Shown piece after piece: positions 33,102 through 45,600 of a DNA stretch of 64,000 nt (position 1 is the stretch's first letter; every line of letters starts with the position of its first letter). The stretch is from positions 14,554,798 to 14,618,797 of the forward strand of contig NC_083596.1 in assembly GCF_027579695.1 (NCBI RefSeq), in the 5' to 3' direction. The position numbers and the translations under genes are program-made. The DNA comes from Neoarius graeffei (Eukaryota > Chordata > Actinopteri > Siluriformes > Ariidae). The notes under the pieces are model-generated. The model was not told where the DNA came from. It made no database searches and was given only the letters and a program-made list of their open reading frames with translations.

Positions 33102-33201
33102 CTGTAAAACGGGCTTCACATTTGTTAAAGATTAAGTCCATTTCTCCTTCTTTGTTCCTTTTATGAACATAATCACAAGTCTGGTCTAAAAACAAAGCCA
33201 T
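33102..33201 (-). CDS. sebox: sebox (mezzo-like) exon 1; summary of the whole gene
   Basis: Paired-like homeobox transcription factor of the Mix/Sebox group; zebrafish mezzo is a Nodal-induced mesendoderm regulator. The first ATG of the frame (33201) gives MALFLDQTCDYVHKR; an upstream extension has no ATG. A second ATG at codon 21 is possible. The donor ACAG|GTGAGT is at 33102/33101, phase 1. The three exons total 966 nt, 321 residues plus stop. The homeodomain spans residues 56-115, has Q50 and N51, and no paired domain precedes it. The [11 protein letters not shown] region and the neighbouring poldip2 favour Sebox over Mixl1. A TATA box lies about 95 bp upstream. Confidence 0.9.
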
Positions 33202-33291
33202 GACTGTGGGCAGTTTACGCACTGAGCCCTGAGATCTCTCCAAAACGCACTGAGCCCTGGCTTGGAGTGAATCTGAACTTCACAACATTCA

Positions 33292-33300
33292 CCTTTATAT
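33292..33300 (-). promoter_or_regulatory. TATA box of sebox
   Basis: Minus strand ATATAAAGG, about 95 bp upstream of the start codon. A start site near 33265 would give a leader of about 65 nt. Confidence 0.55.
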
Positions 33301-33530
33301 CTTTACCTTTCACACCCCTGTCACCCCCAAACCCCGCCCCTCCCTCTTACCCCCGCCCCCCGCACAATTCCACAAAGTGTGACTGTGTCCAGGTGTGTGT
33401 GTGTGTCTGACCTAACAGACAACGAGCAAGTGTCTTTGATCTCCCAACTTAATCCAGACAAAATGGCTTTGGGTGCAATGTCTAGACCGAACAGGGTAAT
33501 TACAATTCTGATTACTTTTATTTCATCCTT

Positions 33531-33566
<36 letters not shown>

Positions 33567-33804
33567 CAACATCACTTTTTTAATACTTTATTACTTTTTT
33601 TTAATCTTGTGAATTAATTGTTTAATTATTTAAATGAAGTTTATCTGGAAAACTCAAAACACAATTCAGTGCCCTAATAAACCTATTCTGAAACTCTTAA
33701 CCCAGAGACAACCTTTTAATAGCCTACTAAAATATCATCTTCTTATTCAACAGCACTAGTTGTTGTTTTTTTTAAGCAGAGCCCCCAACACACTACTAAA
33801 TAAA

Positions 33805-33866
<62 letters not shown>

Positions 33867-34650
33867 AAAAATAATAAGTGAACTTGGCTGCATGTCTAGC
33901 TTCCCATATTGTGCAGGAATTATTTTAGAGTCCTCTTTGTAGGGTGGATGTGATTTGGAAAGTCTCCATTGATGTCTGATGGATGTCCTGCCTACAGAAC
34001 TTGTGTCATCATTGGCCTTTTCTCATGCAAATAACCACACGTTTTCACCTGGACACATTTCTTCACAATATCAAAGGCTCAGAGGCTGCAACATTTTGCC
34101 TTTTGGATGAAGCATGGGCATCTGATCCAGTGGGATCCAGTGTTCAGGGCTGGAATCAACACTGATAGAAGATTTGGTGTGGGTATTTGGTGTGTGCATT
34201 TCTTGACATCTGACCCACTACTGAAAAGCTGAGGTGGAAATTTGCACACAAACCTTTGCTGAATGATTCTGAATCTATAATCTATAACATATTAGAAACA
34301 TGATTTTACACTACATTATGGCACATGCACTCAAAAGCAAGCTTATAAAACTGTAAACATGGAAATCAAGCCCTGATTAGACATCCTGGGTAAATCTGAT
34401 CCCCTCTGTTATCCTAATATTAAAGGTCTGAATAAAAGGTCTGTTATCCTAATATTAAAGATCATCTATGAGTATGATGATAGATGATGGATGATGATAT
34501 GACTTGGTAGGATTAAGATCTGCAGACAATAGTGTGCTGGAATAAACAGTAATCTGAGCCAAAGATTACGTCACTAATCTGTGTTCCTGAACTTCACAGC
34601 CATCATCTCAGCTTTCTTTGAGCATCTCTATAATAATAATAATAATAATA
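33301..34650. other. sebox upstream region and gene-free stretch
   Basis: Contains a C-rich block (33305-33362), a (GT)n stretch with AGGTGTG and GTCTGAC words (33388-33412), a (GA)n run (33532-33562) and a (TA)n run (33808-33864). No gene recognised. Confidence 0.5.
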
Positions 34651-34651
34651 A

Positions 34652-34808
34652 TAATCCCTGTGATGACCTGGCGACTTGTCCAGGGTGTACCCCACCTTTC
34701 GCCCGTAGTCAGCTGGGATAGGCTCCAGCTTGCCTGCGACCCTGTAGGACAGGATAAAGCGGCTAGAGATAATGAGATGAGATGAGATGAGATGAGATGA
34801 GATGAGAT
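34652..34808 (+). mobile_element. 5'-truncated family A SINE, first of a pair
   Basis: Starts at CCCTGTGATGACCTGGCGAC, the 3' third of the SINE, and ends in six GATGA units. Flanked by (ATA)n. Confidence 0.85.
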
Positions 34809-34819
34809 AATAATAAAAA

Positions 34820-34948
34820 GCCCTGTGATGACCTGGCGACTTGTCCAGGGTGTACCCCGCCTTTCACCCGTAGTCAGCTGGGATAGGCTCCAGCTTGCCT
34901 GCGACTCTGTAGAACAGGATAAAGCGGTTAAAGATAATGAGATGAGAT
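34820..34948 (+). mobile_element. 5'-truncated family A SINE, second of a pair
   Basis: Truncated at exactly the same SINE position as its neighbour (CCCTGTGATGACC). This suggests a local duplication rather than two insertions. Confidence 0.85.
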
Positions 34949-35009
34949 AATAATAATAATAATTTTATTCATCTCATATATAGGTACATTAATAATCTAA
35001 AATTTGGTT

Positions 35010-35012
<3 letters not shown>

Positions 35013-35074
<62 letters not shown>

Positions 35075-35116
35075 GCTATATAAAAATATGAAATTGTGTT
35101 AAGAAAAAAACTATGA

Positions 35117-35191
<75 letters not shown>
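35013..35191. repeat. Two (TA)n microsatellites
   Basis: Runs at about 35013-35067 and 35120-35191, separated by about 50 bp. Confidence 0.95.
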
Positions 35192-35195
<4 letters not shown>

Positions 35196-35289
35196 ACCTT
35201 TTAAAAGGTAAAAAGAGAGTGAGTAAGTAAGTAAGTAAATAAATAGCTTCAAGTTATTCACGTGGACATATTCTCTAGTGTAATATCTG

Positions 35290-35320
<31 letters not shown>

Positions 35321-35322
<2 letters not shown>

Positions 35323-36386
35323 CCATCCATTATCTGTAGCCACTTATCCTGTACAGGCTCACAGGCAAGCTGGAGCCTATCCCAGCTGACTACGGGCGAG
35401 AGGCGGGGTACACCCTGGACAAGTCGACAGGTTATCGCAGGGCTGACACATATGGCCCTTTTCCACTACCCTTTTTCAGCTCACTTCAGCTCACTTCAGC
35501 CCGACACGGCTCGCGTTTCGACTACCTTAGAGCAGCACGACTCAGCTCGCTTCAGCCCTACTCAGCACCCAAAACTCGCACGGTTTTGGAGTAGGACTGA
35601 AGCGAGCCAAACCGAGCTGAGTGAGGCTAGGGGCGTGAGGAGACACTCCCCTGTGCACTGATTGGTGAGGAGGAGTGTCCTCACATGCCCACACACGCCC
35701 CGCGAGCACGCTGGGATCTGTAAACACCGTAAACCCGGAAGAAGAAGAATTAGGAATTACGAGAATTTCTGAAGCCTTATGCGCCTCGCCTCATCTATAC
35801 GCTCTTGCCAGTATCTGTTGGCGTTGTCGGTGACAACAAGCCACAGCACCAAGACCAGCAACACTAACGACTCCATGTCCTCCATGTTTATTGTTTACTA
35901 TCCGGGTTGTGAGACTACTGCTTAAAAGGTCACTGATGTCACTGTTTGCGCCGCCTAACGACATCACGTGACGTCCACCCACTTTCGCTAACTCCACCCA
36001 ATGTGTCCACCCACTTCCAGCCAGCACGGTTCAGCGCGGTTGTAGTCGAAATGCAACTCCAACAGCCCCACTCAGCTCGACTCAGCCCAACTCAGCACGG
36101 CACGGCTCAGCCCAACTCAGCCGCATTGGTAGTGGAAAAGCGGCAATAGAGACAAACAACCATTCACACTCATATTCACACCTACGGTCAATTTAGAGCC
36201 ACCAATTAGCCTAACCTGCATGTCTTTGGACTGTGGGGGGAAACCGGAGCACCCGGAGGAAACCCACGCGGACACGGGGAGAACATGCAAACTCCGCACA
36301 GAAAGGTCCTCGCCGGCCCCGGGGCTCGAACCCAGGACCTTCTTGCTGTGAGGCGACAGTGCTAACCACTACACCACCGTGCCGCC
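35321..36386 (-). mobile_element. Family A SINE split by a Harbinger-like element
   Basis: The tail half is at 35321-35452 and the head half at 36146-36386. The left flank is an (ATT)n run and the right flank is TATTATT leading into the tandem array. Confidence 0.92.
35453..36145 (+). mobile_element. Harbinger-like non-autonomous element, copy 3
   Basis: Ends TGGCCCTTTTCCACTACC and GGTAGTGGAAAAGCGGCA. The SINE's ATA is duplicated at 35450-35452 and 36146-36148. It contains the same relic minus-strand frame (35791-36027) as the other copies and an extra block of GCTCAGCCCAACTC-type subterminal repeats near the right end. Confidence 0.88.
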
Positions 36387-36394
36387 CTATTATT

Positions 36395-39189
36395 AGGGCC
36401 CGAGCCCTATGGGCGAAGGCCCTATTGTTCTTGTAAGAGTTCACTATTATTAGGGCCCGAGCCCTATGGGCGAAGGCCCTATTGTTCTTGTAAGAGTTCA
36501 CTATTATTATTCTTCCGTCTTCTTCTTCTTCTTTATTTTTCTCCGCTGTTGGGCCATTTTCGGGGCGCTTGCCATGGGCGAAAACGCACGAAATTTGGCA
36601 CCAGTTCCGAGAATTGCCACCGCTACTCAGAACCAAAAGCCCAAACTTGGCCGGGGCTCAGGGCCTCTATAGCGCCCCCTAAGTCGTTGTGATTTTGGCC
36701 TCCCGCATTAAGGTGCCTGGTTGCCATATAGTTTGTAGTAGTGCCATGCCATTTGGTATGCATATGTATCTCACTAAGCCGGACAAAAATGTAATGCCAA
36801 TGCATTAGCCACGCCCAACAGGAAGTGAGGTGATTTCACTTTGGTGCGAAATGCATGGCCACGAAGACGGCGCAACTCCTCCTAGACCGTTCGTAGGAAT
36901 GTCACCAAAATTGATACACATCATCTACGGACATGGCTGACAAAAGTTACTAAATACGTTTCACGTAGGATTAACCGTTCAGAAGTTATACGTCAATCAA
37001 TTTTCACTTCAAAATTTTACATGCTAAAAAATTCATAACAAATCTTCTAATTGCTCAAAACTGCTCATTCTTCACAAGCAAATCACTCATTGGGCTTCTG
37101 ACATGTTACCCAAATTCTGTGATATTTCGCCACTGGGGGCGCTATTTTTTGGGCAAAAAATCCAATCTTTCCTCAAATTTGGTCAAACTTCACGGCCACC
37201 CTCTTACTACCTCCCATGTCATGTATACCACATATTGGGAATTTTCGTCCATGGGGGGCGCTGTTTTTGGCCGAAGCAATTTCTCCAAAACGGGTTTTTG
37301 GTAAATAATTCCATTATGCTTTTCCTTCACACCACTACCTTGTGATAGTACATTGCTGTTGTGGACACTTATTTTTCCATCTCATAATCGCTCATGTACA
37401 GCATAGCGCCACCTACTGACATGGGAAAAACCAAAAAATTTATTCTTCAAAAATCTATATCTCATCTTCTATTTACTCAATTGTCATCAAACTTCATACG
37501 CAAACTCTTCATAGCTCACCTGACATATACGCCAAATTTTGTGCACTTTCGCCACTGGGGGTGCTGGTTATGGCAAAAATGATCTTGCAGCTTCTGATTT
37601 GTCAAACTTGGCAAGCAAACTCTATACAAGACCCTTTTTGGGGCGCTTGCCATGGTCGACAACGCACGAAATTTGGCTCCTTTTTCTTAGACTGCCACCG
37701 CTACTGAGAACCAGAAGCCCAGATCCAGGCGGGCCTCAGGGCCTCTTTAGCGCCCCCTAAGTCGTTGTGATTTTGGCCTCCCGCATAAAGGTGCCTGGTT
37801 GCCATGAAGTTTGTAGTAGTGGCATGCCATTTGGTACCCGTATGTATCTCTCTAAGCCGGACAAAAATGTAATGCCAATGCATTAGCCACGCCCAACAGG
37901 AAGTGAGGTAATTTCACTTTTGTGCGAAATGCATGGCCACGAAGACGGCGCAACTCCTCCTAGGCCGTTCATAGGAATGTCACCAAAATTGATAGACATC
38001 ATCTAGAGACATGGCTGACAAAAGTTCCTAAATATGTTTCACGTAGGATAAGCCGTTCAGAAGTTATACGTCAATCAATTTTCGATGCAAAATTTTACAT
38101 GCTTAAAAATTCATAACAAATCTTCTAATTGCTCAAAACTGCTCATACTTCACACGCTAATCACTCATTGGGCTTCTGACATGCTACCCAAATTCTGTTA
38201 TATTTCGCCACTGGGGGCGCTATTTTTGGGCAAAAAATCCAATCTTTCCTCAAATTTGGTCAAACTTCACGGCCACCCTCTTACTACCTCCCATGTCATG
38301 TATACCACATTTTGGGAATTTTCGTCCATGGGGGGCGCTGTTTTTGGCCGACGCAATTGCTCCAAACCGGGTTTTTGGTAAATAATTCCATAATGCTTTT
38401 CCTTCACACCATTACCTTGTGATAGTACGTTGCTGTTGTAGACACTTATTTTTCCAACTCATAATCGCTCATGTACAGCATAGCGCCACCTACTGACATG
38501 GGAAAAACCAAAACATTTTTTCTTCAAAAATCAATATCTCATCTTCTATTTACTCAATCTTGATCAAACTTGATACGCACACTCTTAACAGGTCACCTGA
38601 CATATCTCCCAAATTTTGTGAACTTTTGCCACTGGGGGCGCTGTTTTCAGGCAACATTTTATATCTCGGCTTCTGATTGGTCAAACTTGATCAAACTTGA
38701 CACAACAACTCTTCATAGGTCCCTTGACATGTATACCAAATTTGGTGAACTTTCACCACTGGGGGTGCTCATTGCGCTGTATCAGTTGCAGGAGAGGTGT
38801 TTACAATCATGAGGCACCAGGAGTATGTTGTTTTGGTTGCCTTAAACACACATGACTTGTGGGGAATGGGTAGGCAGTCGGGAGCAAGTGTTGTAGCGTT
38901 ACATACAGACTAATAGATGTCTAACAGAAGACAATCCTATGTAGCTATAGCTTGGTGACTGATGAGGTAAATACATTACTTTGGTTGGGAAGCCATGGCA
39001 TTAAATGTTCTGTCCATGACAACATCTCAGCGCACCGTGTACTCTGTGTCCGATTCTGTGCTTTGTCGCCATTGTGGGAGTAATGTCTCTTGCCGAAGAA
39101 GCTGTGGAAGGTATTTCGCGGGGACGCATGCCCCCGCCCCCCTTGGCCGCTGGCGCGAGGGCCCGTCGAGGCCGCTTGCGGCTTTAATT
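36395..39189 (+). repeat. Tandem array, higher-order repeat 1 (2,795 bp)
   Basis: Starts with two copies of the AGGGCCCGAGCCCTATGGGC header, contains two ~1,077-bp units (GGGGCGCTTGCCATGG at about 36562 and 37638), and ends in a GC-rich block closing with GCCGCTTGCGGCTTTAATT. No gene. Confidence 0.95.
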
Positions 39190-42100
39190 AGGGCCCGAGC
39201 CCTATGGGCGAAGGCCCTATTGTTCTTGTAAGAGTTCACTATTATTATTAGGGCCCGAGCCCTATAGGGCGAAGGCCCTATTGTTCTTGTAAGAGTTCAC
39301 TATTATTAGGGCCCGAGCCCTATAGGGCGAAGGCCCTATTGTTCTTGTAAGAGTTCACTATTATTATTCTTCTTCTTTATTTTTCTCCGCTGTTGGGCCA
39401 TTTTCGGGGCACTTGCCATGGGCGAAAACGCGCGAAATTTGGCGCCACTTCCGAGAATTGCCACCGCTACTCAGAACCAAAAGCCCACACTTGGCCGGGG
39501 CTCAGGGCCTCTATAGCGCCCCCTAAGTCGTTGTGATTTTGGCCTCCCGCATTAAGGTTCCTGGTTGCCATATAGTTTGTACTAGTGGCATGCCATTTGG
39601 TATGCATATGTATCTCACTAAGCCGGACAAAAATGTAATGCCAATGCATTAGCCACGCCCAACAGGAAGTGAGGTAATTTCACTTTTGTGTGAAATGCAT
39701 GGCCACGAAGACGGCACAACTCCTCCTAGACCGTTAATAGGATTGTCACCAAAATTGATACACATCATCGAGAGACATGGCTGACAAAAGTTACTAAATA
39801 CGTTTCACGTAGGATAAACCGTTCAGAAGTTATACGTCAATCAATTTTCACTTCAAAATTTTACATGCTAAAAAATTCATAACAAATCTTCTCATTGCTC
39901 AACACTGCTCATACTTCACACGCTAATCACTCATTGGGCTTCTGACATGTTACCCAATTTCTGTGATATTTCGCCACTGGGGGCGCTATTTTTGGGCAAA
40001 AAATCCAATCTTTCCTCAAATTTGGTCAAACTTCACGGCCACCCTCTTACTACCTCCCATGTCATGTATACCACATTTTGGGAATTTTCGTCCATGGGGG
40101 GCGCTGTTTTTGGCCGACGCAATTTCTCCAAAACGGGTTTTTGGTAAATTATTCCATAATGCTTTTCCTTTACACCACTACCTTGTGATAGTGCGTTGCT
40201 GTTGTGGACACTTATTTTTCCATCTCATAATCACTCATGTACAGCATAGCGCCACCTACTGACATGGGAAAAACCAAAAAATTTATTCTTCAAAAATCTA
40301 TATCTCATCTTCTGTTTACTCAATTGTCATCAAACTTCATACGCAAACTCTTCATAGCTCACCTGACATGTACGCCAAATTTTGTGCACTTTCGCCCCTG
40401 GGGGTGCGGGTTATGGCAGAAATGATATTGCAGCTTCTGATTTGTCAAAATTGGCAAGCAAACTCTTTACAAGACCCTTTTTGGGGCGCTTGCCATGGTC
40501 GACATCGCACGAAATTTGGCTCCTTTTTCTTAGACTCCCACCGCTACTGAGAACCAGAAGCCCAGATCCAGGCAGGCCTCAGGGCCTCTATAGCGCCCCC
40601 TAACTCATTGTGATTTTGGCCTCCCGCATTAAGGTGCCTGGTTGCCATGTAGTTTGTAGTAGTGGCATGCCATTTGGTACGCATATGTATCTCACTAAGC
40701 CGGACAAAAATGTAATGCCAATGCATTAGCCACGCCCAACAGGAAGTAAGGTAATTTCACTTTTGTGCGAAATGCATGGCCACGAAAACGGCGCAACTCC
40801 TCCTAGACCGTTCATAGGAATGTCACCAAAATTGATAGACATCATCTACAGACATGGCTGACAAAAGTTCCTAAATACGTTTCACGTAGAATAAACCGTT
40901 CAGAAGTTATACGTCAATCAATTTTCAATGCAAAATTTTACATGCTTAAAAATTCATAACATATCTTCAAATTGCTCAAAACTGCTCATACTTCACACGC
41001 AAATCACTCATTGGGCATCTGACATGTTACCCAATTTCTGTGATATTTCGCCACTGGGGGCGCTATTTTTGGGCAAAAAATCCAATCTTTCCTCAAATTT
41101 GGTCAAACTTCACGGCCACCCTCTTACTACCTCCCATGTCATGTACACCTCATTTTGGGAATTTTCGTCCATGGGGGGCGCTGTTTTTGGCCAACGCAAT
41201 TGCTCCAAAACAGGTTTTTGGTAAATAATTCCATAATGCTTCTCCTTCACACCACTACCTTGTGATATTACGTTGCTGTTGTAGACACTTATTTTTCCAA
41301 CTCATAATCGCTCATGTGCAGTATAGCGCCACCTACTGACATGGGAGAAACCAAAAAATTTATTCTTCAAAAATCAATATCTCATCTTCTATTTTCTCAA
41401 TCTTGATCAAACTTGATACGCACACTCTTAACAGGTCACCTGACATATGTGCCAAATTTTGTGAACTTTTGCCACTGGGGGCACTGTTTTCAGGCACCAA
41501 TTTATATCTCGGCTTCTGATTGGTCAAACTTGATCAAACTTTACAAAACAACTCTTCATAGGTCCCTTGACATGTATACCAAATTTGGTGAACTTTCACC
41601 ACTGGGGGCGCTCATTGCGCTGTAGCAGTTGCAGGAGAGGTGTTTACAATCATGAGGCACCAGGAGTATGTTGTTTTGGTTGCCTTAAACACACATGACT
41701 TGTGGGGAATGGGTAGGCAGTCGGGAGCAAGTGTTGTAGCATAGCGCCACCTACTGACATGGGAGAAACCAAAAAATTTATTCTTCAAAAAACAATATCT
41801 CATCTTCTATTTTCTCAATCTTGATCAAACTTGATACGCACACTCTTAACAGGTCACCTGACATATGTGCCAAATTTTGTGAACTTTTGCCACTGGGGGC
41901 GCTGTTTTCAGGCAACAATTTATATCTCGGCTTCTGATTGGTCAAACTTGATCAAACTTTACAAAACAACTCTTCATAGGTCCCTTGACATGTATACCAA
42001 ATTTGGTGAACTTTCACCACTGGGGGCGCTCATTGCGCTGTAGCAGTTGCAGGAGAGGTGTTTACAATCATGAGGCACCAGGAGTATGTTGTTTTGGTTG

Positions 42101-42666
42101 CCTTAAACACACATGACTTGTGGACCACTGGGGGCGCTCATTGCACTGTATCAGTTGCAGGAGAGGTGTTTACAATCATGAGGCACCAGGAGTATGTTGT
42201 TTTGGTTGCCTTAAACACACATGACTTGTGTACCACTGGGGGCGCTCATTGCACTGTAGCAGTTGCAGGAGAGCTCTTTACAATCATGAGGCACCAGGAG
42301 TATGTTGTTTTGGTTGCCTTAAACACACATGACTTGTGGGGAATGGGTAGGCAGTCGGGAGCAAGTGTTGTAGCGTTACATACAGACTAATAGATGTCTA
42401 ACAGAAGACAATCCTATGTAGCTATAGCTTGGTGACTGATGAGGTAAATACATTAATTTGGTTGGGAAGCCATGGCATAAAATGTTCTGTCCATGACAAC
42501 ATCTCAGCGCACCGTGTACTCTGTGTCCAATTCTGTGCTTTGTCACCATTGTGGGAGTAATGTCTCTTGCCAAAGAAGCTGTGGAAGGTATTTCGCGGGG
42601 ACGCATGCCCCCGCCCCCCTTGGCCGCTGGCGCGAGGGCCCGTCGAGGCCGCTTGCGGCTTTAATT
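39190..42666 (+). repeat. Tandem array, higher-order repeat 2 (3,477 bp)
   Basis: Starts with three headers (39190, 39250 and 39308). Units start at about 39404 and 40483. The end is expanded by a duplicated 420-bp block and three 108-bp modules (42016, 42124 and 42232). The closing stem-loop is present. Confidence 0.95.
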
Positions 42667-45600
42667 CTTCTTCCGTCTTCTTCTTCTTCTTCTTCTTCTT
42701 CTTCCGTCTTCTTCTTCTTCTTTATTTTTCTCCGCTGTTGGGCCATTCTCGGGGCGCTTGCCATGGGCGAAAACGCACGAAATTTGGCACCAGTTCCGAG
42801 AATTGCCACCGCTACTCAGAACCAGAAGCCCAAACTTGGCCGGGGCTCAAGGCCTCTATAGCGCCCCCTAAGTCGTTGTGATTTCGGCCTCCCGCATTAA
42901 GGTGCCTGGGTGCCATGTAGTTTGTAGTAGTGGCATGCCATTTGGTAGGCATATGTATCTCACTAAGCCGGACAAAAATGTAATGCCAATGCATTAGCCA
43001 CGCCCAACAGGAAGTGAGGTAATTTCTCTTTTGTGCGAAATGCATGGCCACGAAGACGGCGCAACTCCTCCTAGACCGTTCATAGGAATGTCACCAAAAT
43101 TGATACTCATCATCTACAGACATGGCTGACAAAAGTTACTAAATACGTTTCACGTAGGATAAACCGTTCAGAAGTTATACGTCAATCAATTTTCGATGCA
43201 AAATTTTACATGCTTAAAAATTCATAACAAATCTTCTGATTGCTCAAAACTGCTCATACTTCACACGCAAATCACTCATTGGGCTTCTGACATGTTACCC
43301 AATTTCTGTGATATTTCGCCACTGGGGGCGCTATTTTTGGGCAAAAATTCCAATCTTTCTTCAAATTTGGTCAAACTTCACGGCCACCCTCTTACTACCT
43401 CCCATGTCATGTATACCACATATTGGAAATTTTCGTCCATGGGGGGCGCTGTTTTTGGCCGACGCAATTGCTCCAAAACGGGTTTTTGGTAAATAATTCC
43501 ATACTGCTTTTCCTTCACACCACTACCTTGTGATAGTACGTTGCTGTTGTAGACACTTATTTTTCGAACTCATAATCGCTCATGTACAGCATAGCGCCAC
43601 CTACTGACATGGGAAAAACCAAACAATTTATTCTTCAAAAATCTATATCTCATCTTCTATTTACTCAATTGTCATCAAACTTCATACGCAAACTCTTCAT
43701 AGCTCACCTGACATCTACGCCAAATTTTGTGCACTTTCGCCCCTGGGGGTGCTGGTTATGGCAGAAATTATATTGCAGCTTCTGATTTGTCAAACTTGGC
43801 AAGCAAACTCTTTACAAGACCCTTATTGGGGCGCTTGCCATGGTCGACGACGCACGAAATTTGGCTCCTTTTTCTTAGACTGCCACCGCTACGGAGAACC
43901 AGAAGCCCAGATCCAGGCGGGCCTCAGGGCCTCTATAGCGCCCCCTAACTCGTTGTGATTTTGGCCTCCCGCATTAAGGTGCCTGGTTGCCATGTAGTTT
44001 GTAGTAGTGGCATGCCATTTGGTACGCATATGTATCTCACTAATCCGGACAAAAATGTAATGCCAATGCATTAGCCACGCCCAACAGGAAGTGAGGTAAT
44101 TTCAGTTTTGTGCGGAATGCATGGCCACGAAGACGGCGCAACTCCTCCTAGACCGTTCATAGGAATGTCACCAAAATTGATACACATCATCTACAGACAT
44201 GGCTGACAAAAGTTACTAAATAAGTTTCACGTAGCATACACCGTTCAGAAGTTATACGTCAATCAATTTTCAATGCAAAATTTTACATGCTTAAAAATTC
44301 ATAACAAATCTTCTAATTGCTCAAAACTGCTCATACTTCACAAGCACATCACACATTGGGCTTCTGACATGTTACCCAATTTCTGTGATATTTCGCCACT
44401 GGGGGCGCTATTTTTGGGCAAAAAATCCAATCTTTCCTCAAATTTGGTCAAACTTCACGGCCACCCTCTTACTACTTCCCATGTCATGTATACCACAGTT
44501 TGGGAATTTTCGTCCATGGGGGGCGCTGTTTTTGGCCGACACAATTGCTCCAAAACGGGTTTTTGATAAATAATTCCATAATGCTTTTCCTTCACACCAC
44601 TACCTTGTGATAGTGCGTTGCTGTTGTAGACACTTATTTTTCCAACTCATAATCGCTCATGTACAGCATAGCGCCACCTACTGACATGGGAAAAGCCAAA
44701 AAATTTATTCTTCAAAAATCTATATATCATCTTCTATTTACTCAAATGTCATCAAACTTCATACGCAAACTCTTCATAGCTCACCTGACATATACGCCAA
44801 ATTTTGTGCACTTTCGCCACTGGGGGCGCTATTTTTGGGCAAAAAATCCAATCTTTCCTCAAATTTGGTCAAACTTCACGGCCACCCTCTTACTACCTCC
44901 CATGTCATGTATACCACATTTTGGGAATTTTCGTCCATGGGGGGCGCTGTTTTTGGCCGACACAATTGCTCCAAAACGGGTTTTTGGTAAATAATTCCAT
45001 AATGCTTTTCCTTCACACCACTACCTTGTGGTAGTGCGTTGCTGTTGTAGACACTTATTTTTCCAACTCATAATCGCTCATGTACAGCATAGCGCCACCT
45101 ACTGACATGGGAAAAGCCAAAAAATTTATTCTTCAAAAATCTATATCTCATCTTCTATTTACCTAATTGTCATCAAACTTCATACGCAAACTCTTCATAG
45201 CTCACCTGACATATACGCCAAATTTTGTGCACTTTCGCCACTGGGGGCGCTATTTTTGGGCAAAAAATCCAATCTTTCCTCAAATTTGGTCAAACTTCAC
45301 GGCCACCCTCTTACTACCTCCCATGTCATGTATACCACATTTTGGGAATTTTCGTCCATGGGGGGCGCTGTTTTTTGCCGACGCAATTGCTCCAAAACGG
45401 GTTTTTGGTAAATAATTCCATAATGCTTTTCCTTCACACCACTACCTTGTGATAGTACGTTGCTGTTGTAGACACTTATTTTTCCAACTCATAATCGCTC
45501 ATGTGCAGCATAGCGCCACCTACTGACATGGGAAAAACCAAAAAATTTATTCTTCAAAAATCTATATCTCATCTTCTATTTACTCAATTGTCATCAAACT

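Noticed and set aside
29254-33201. Assignment of the homeobox gene to mixl1
   Set aside because: Also a Mix-type gene, but the sequence around [14 protein letters not shown] and the poldip2 neighbourhood fit sebox better. A phylogeny would settle it.
33202-33243. Extension of sebox upstream of the chosen start
   Set aside because: The upstream in-frame codon is TTG, not ATG, and the extra residues have no support.
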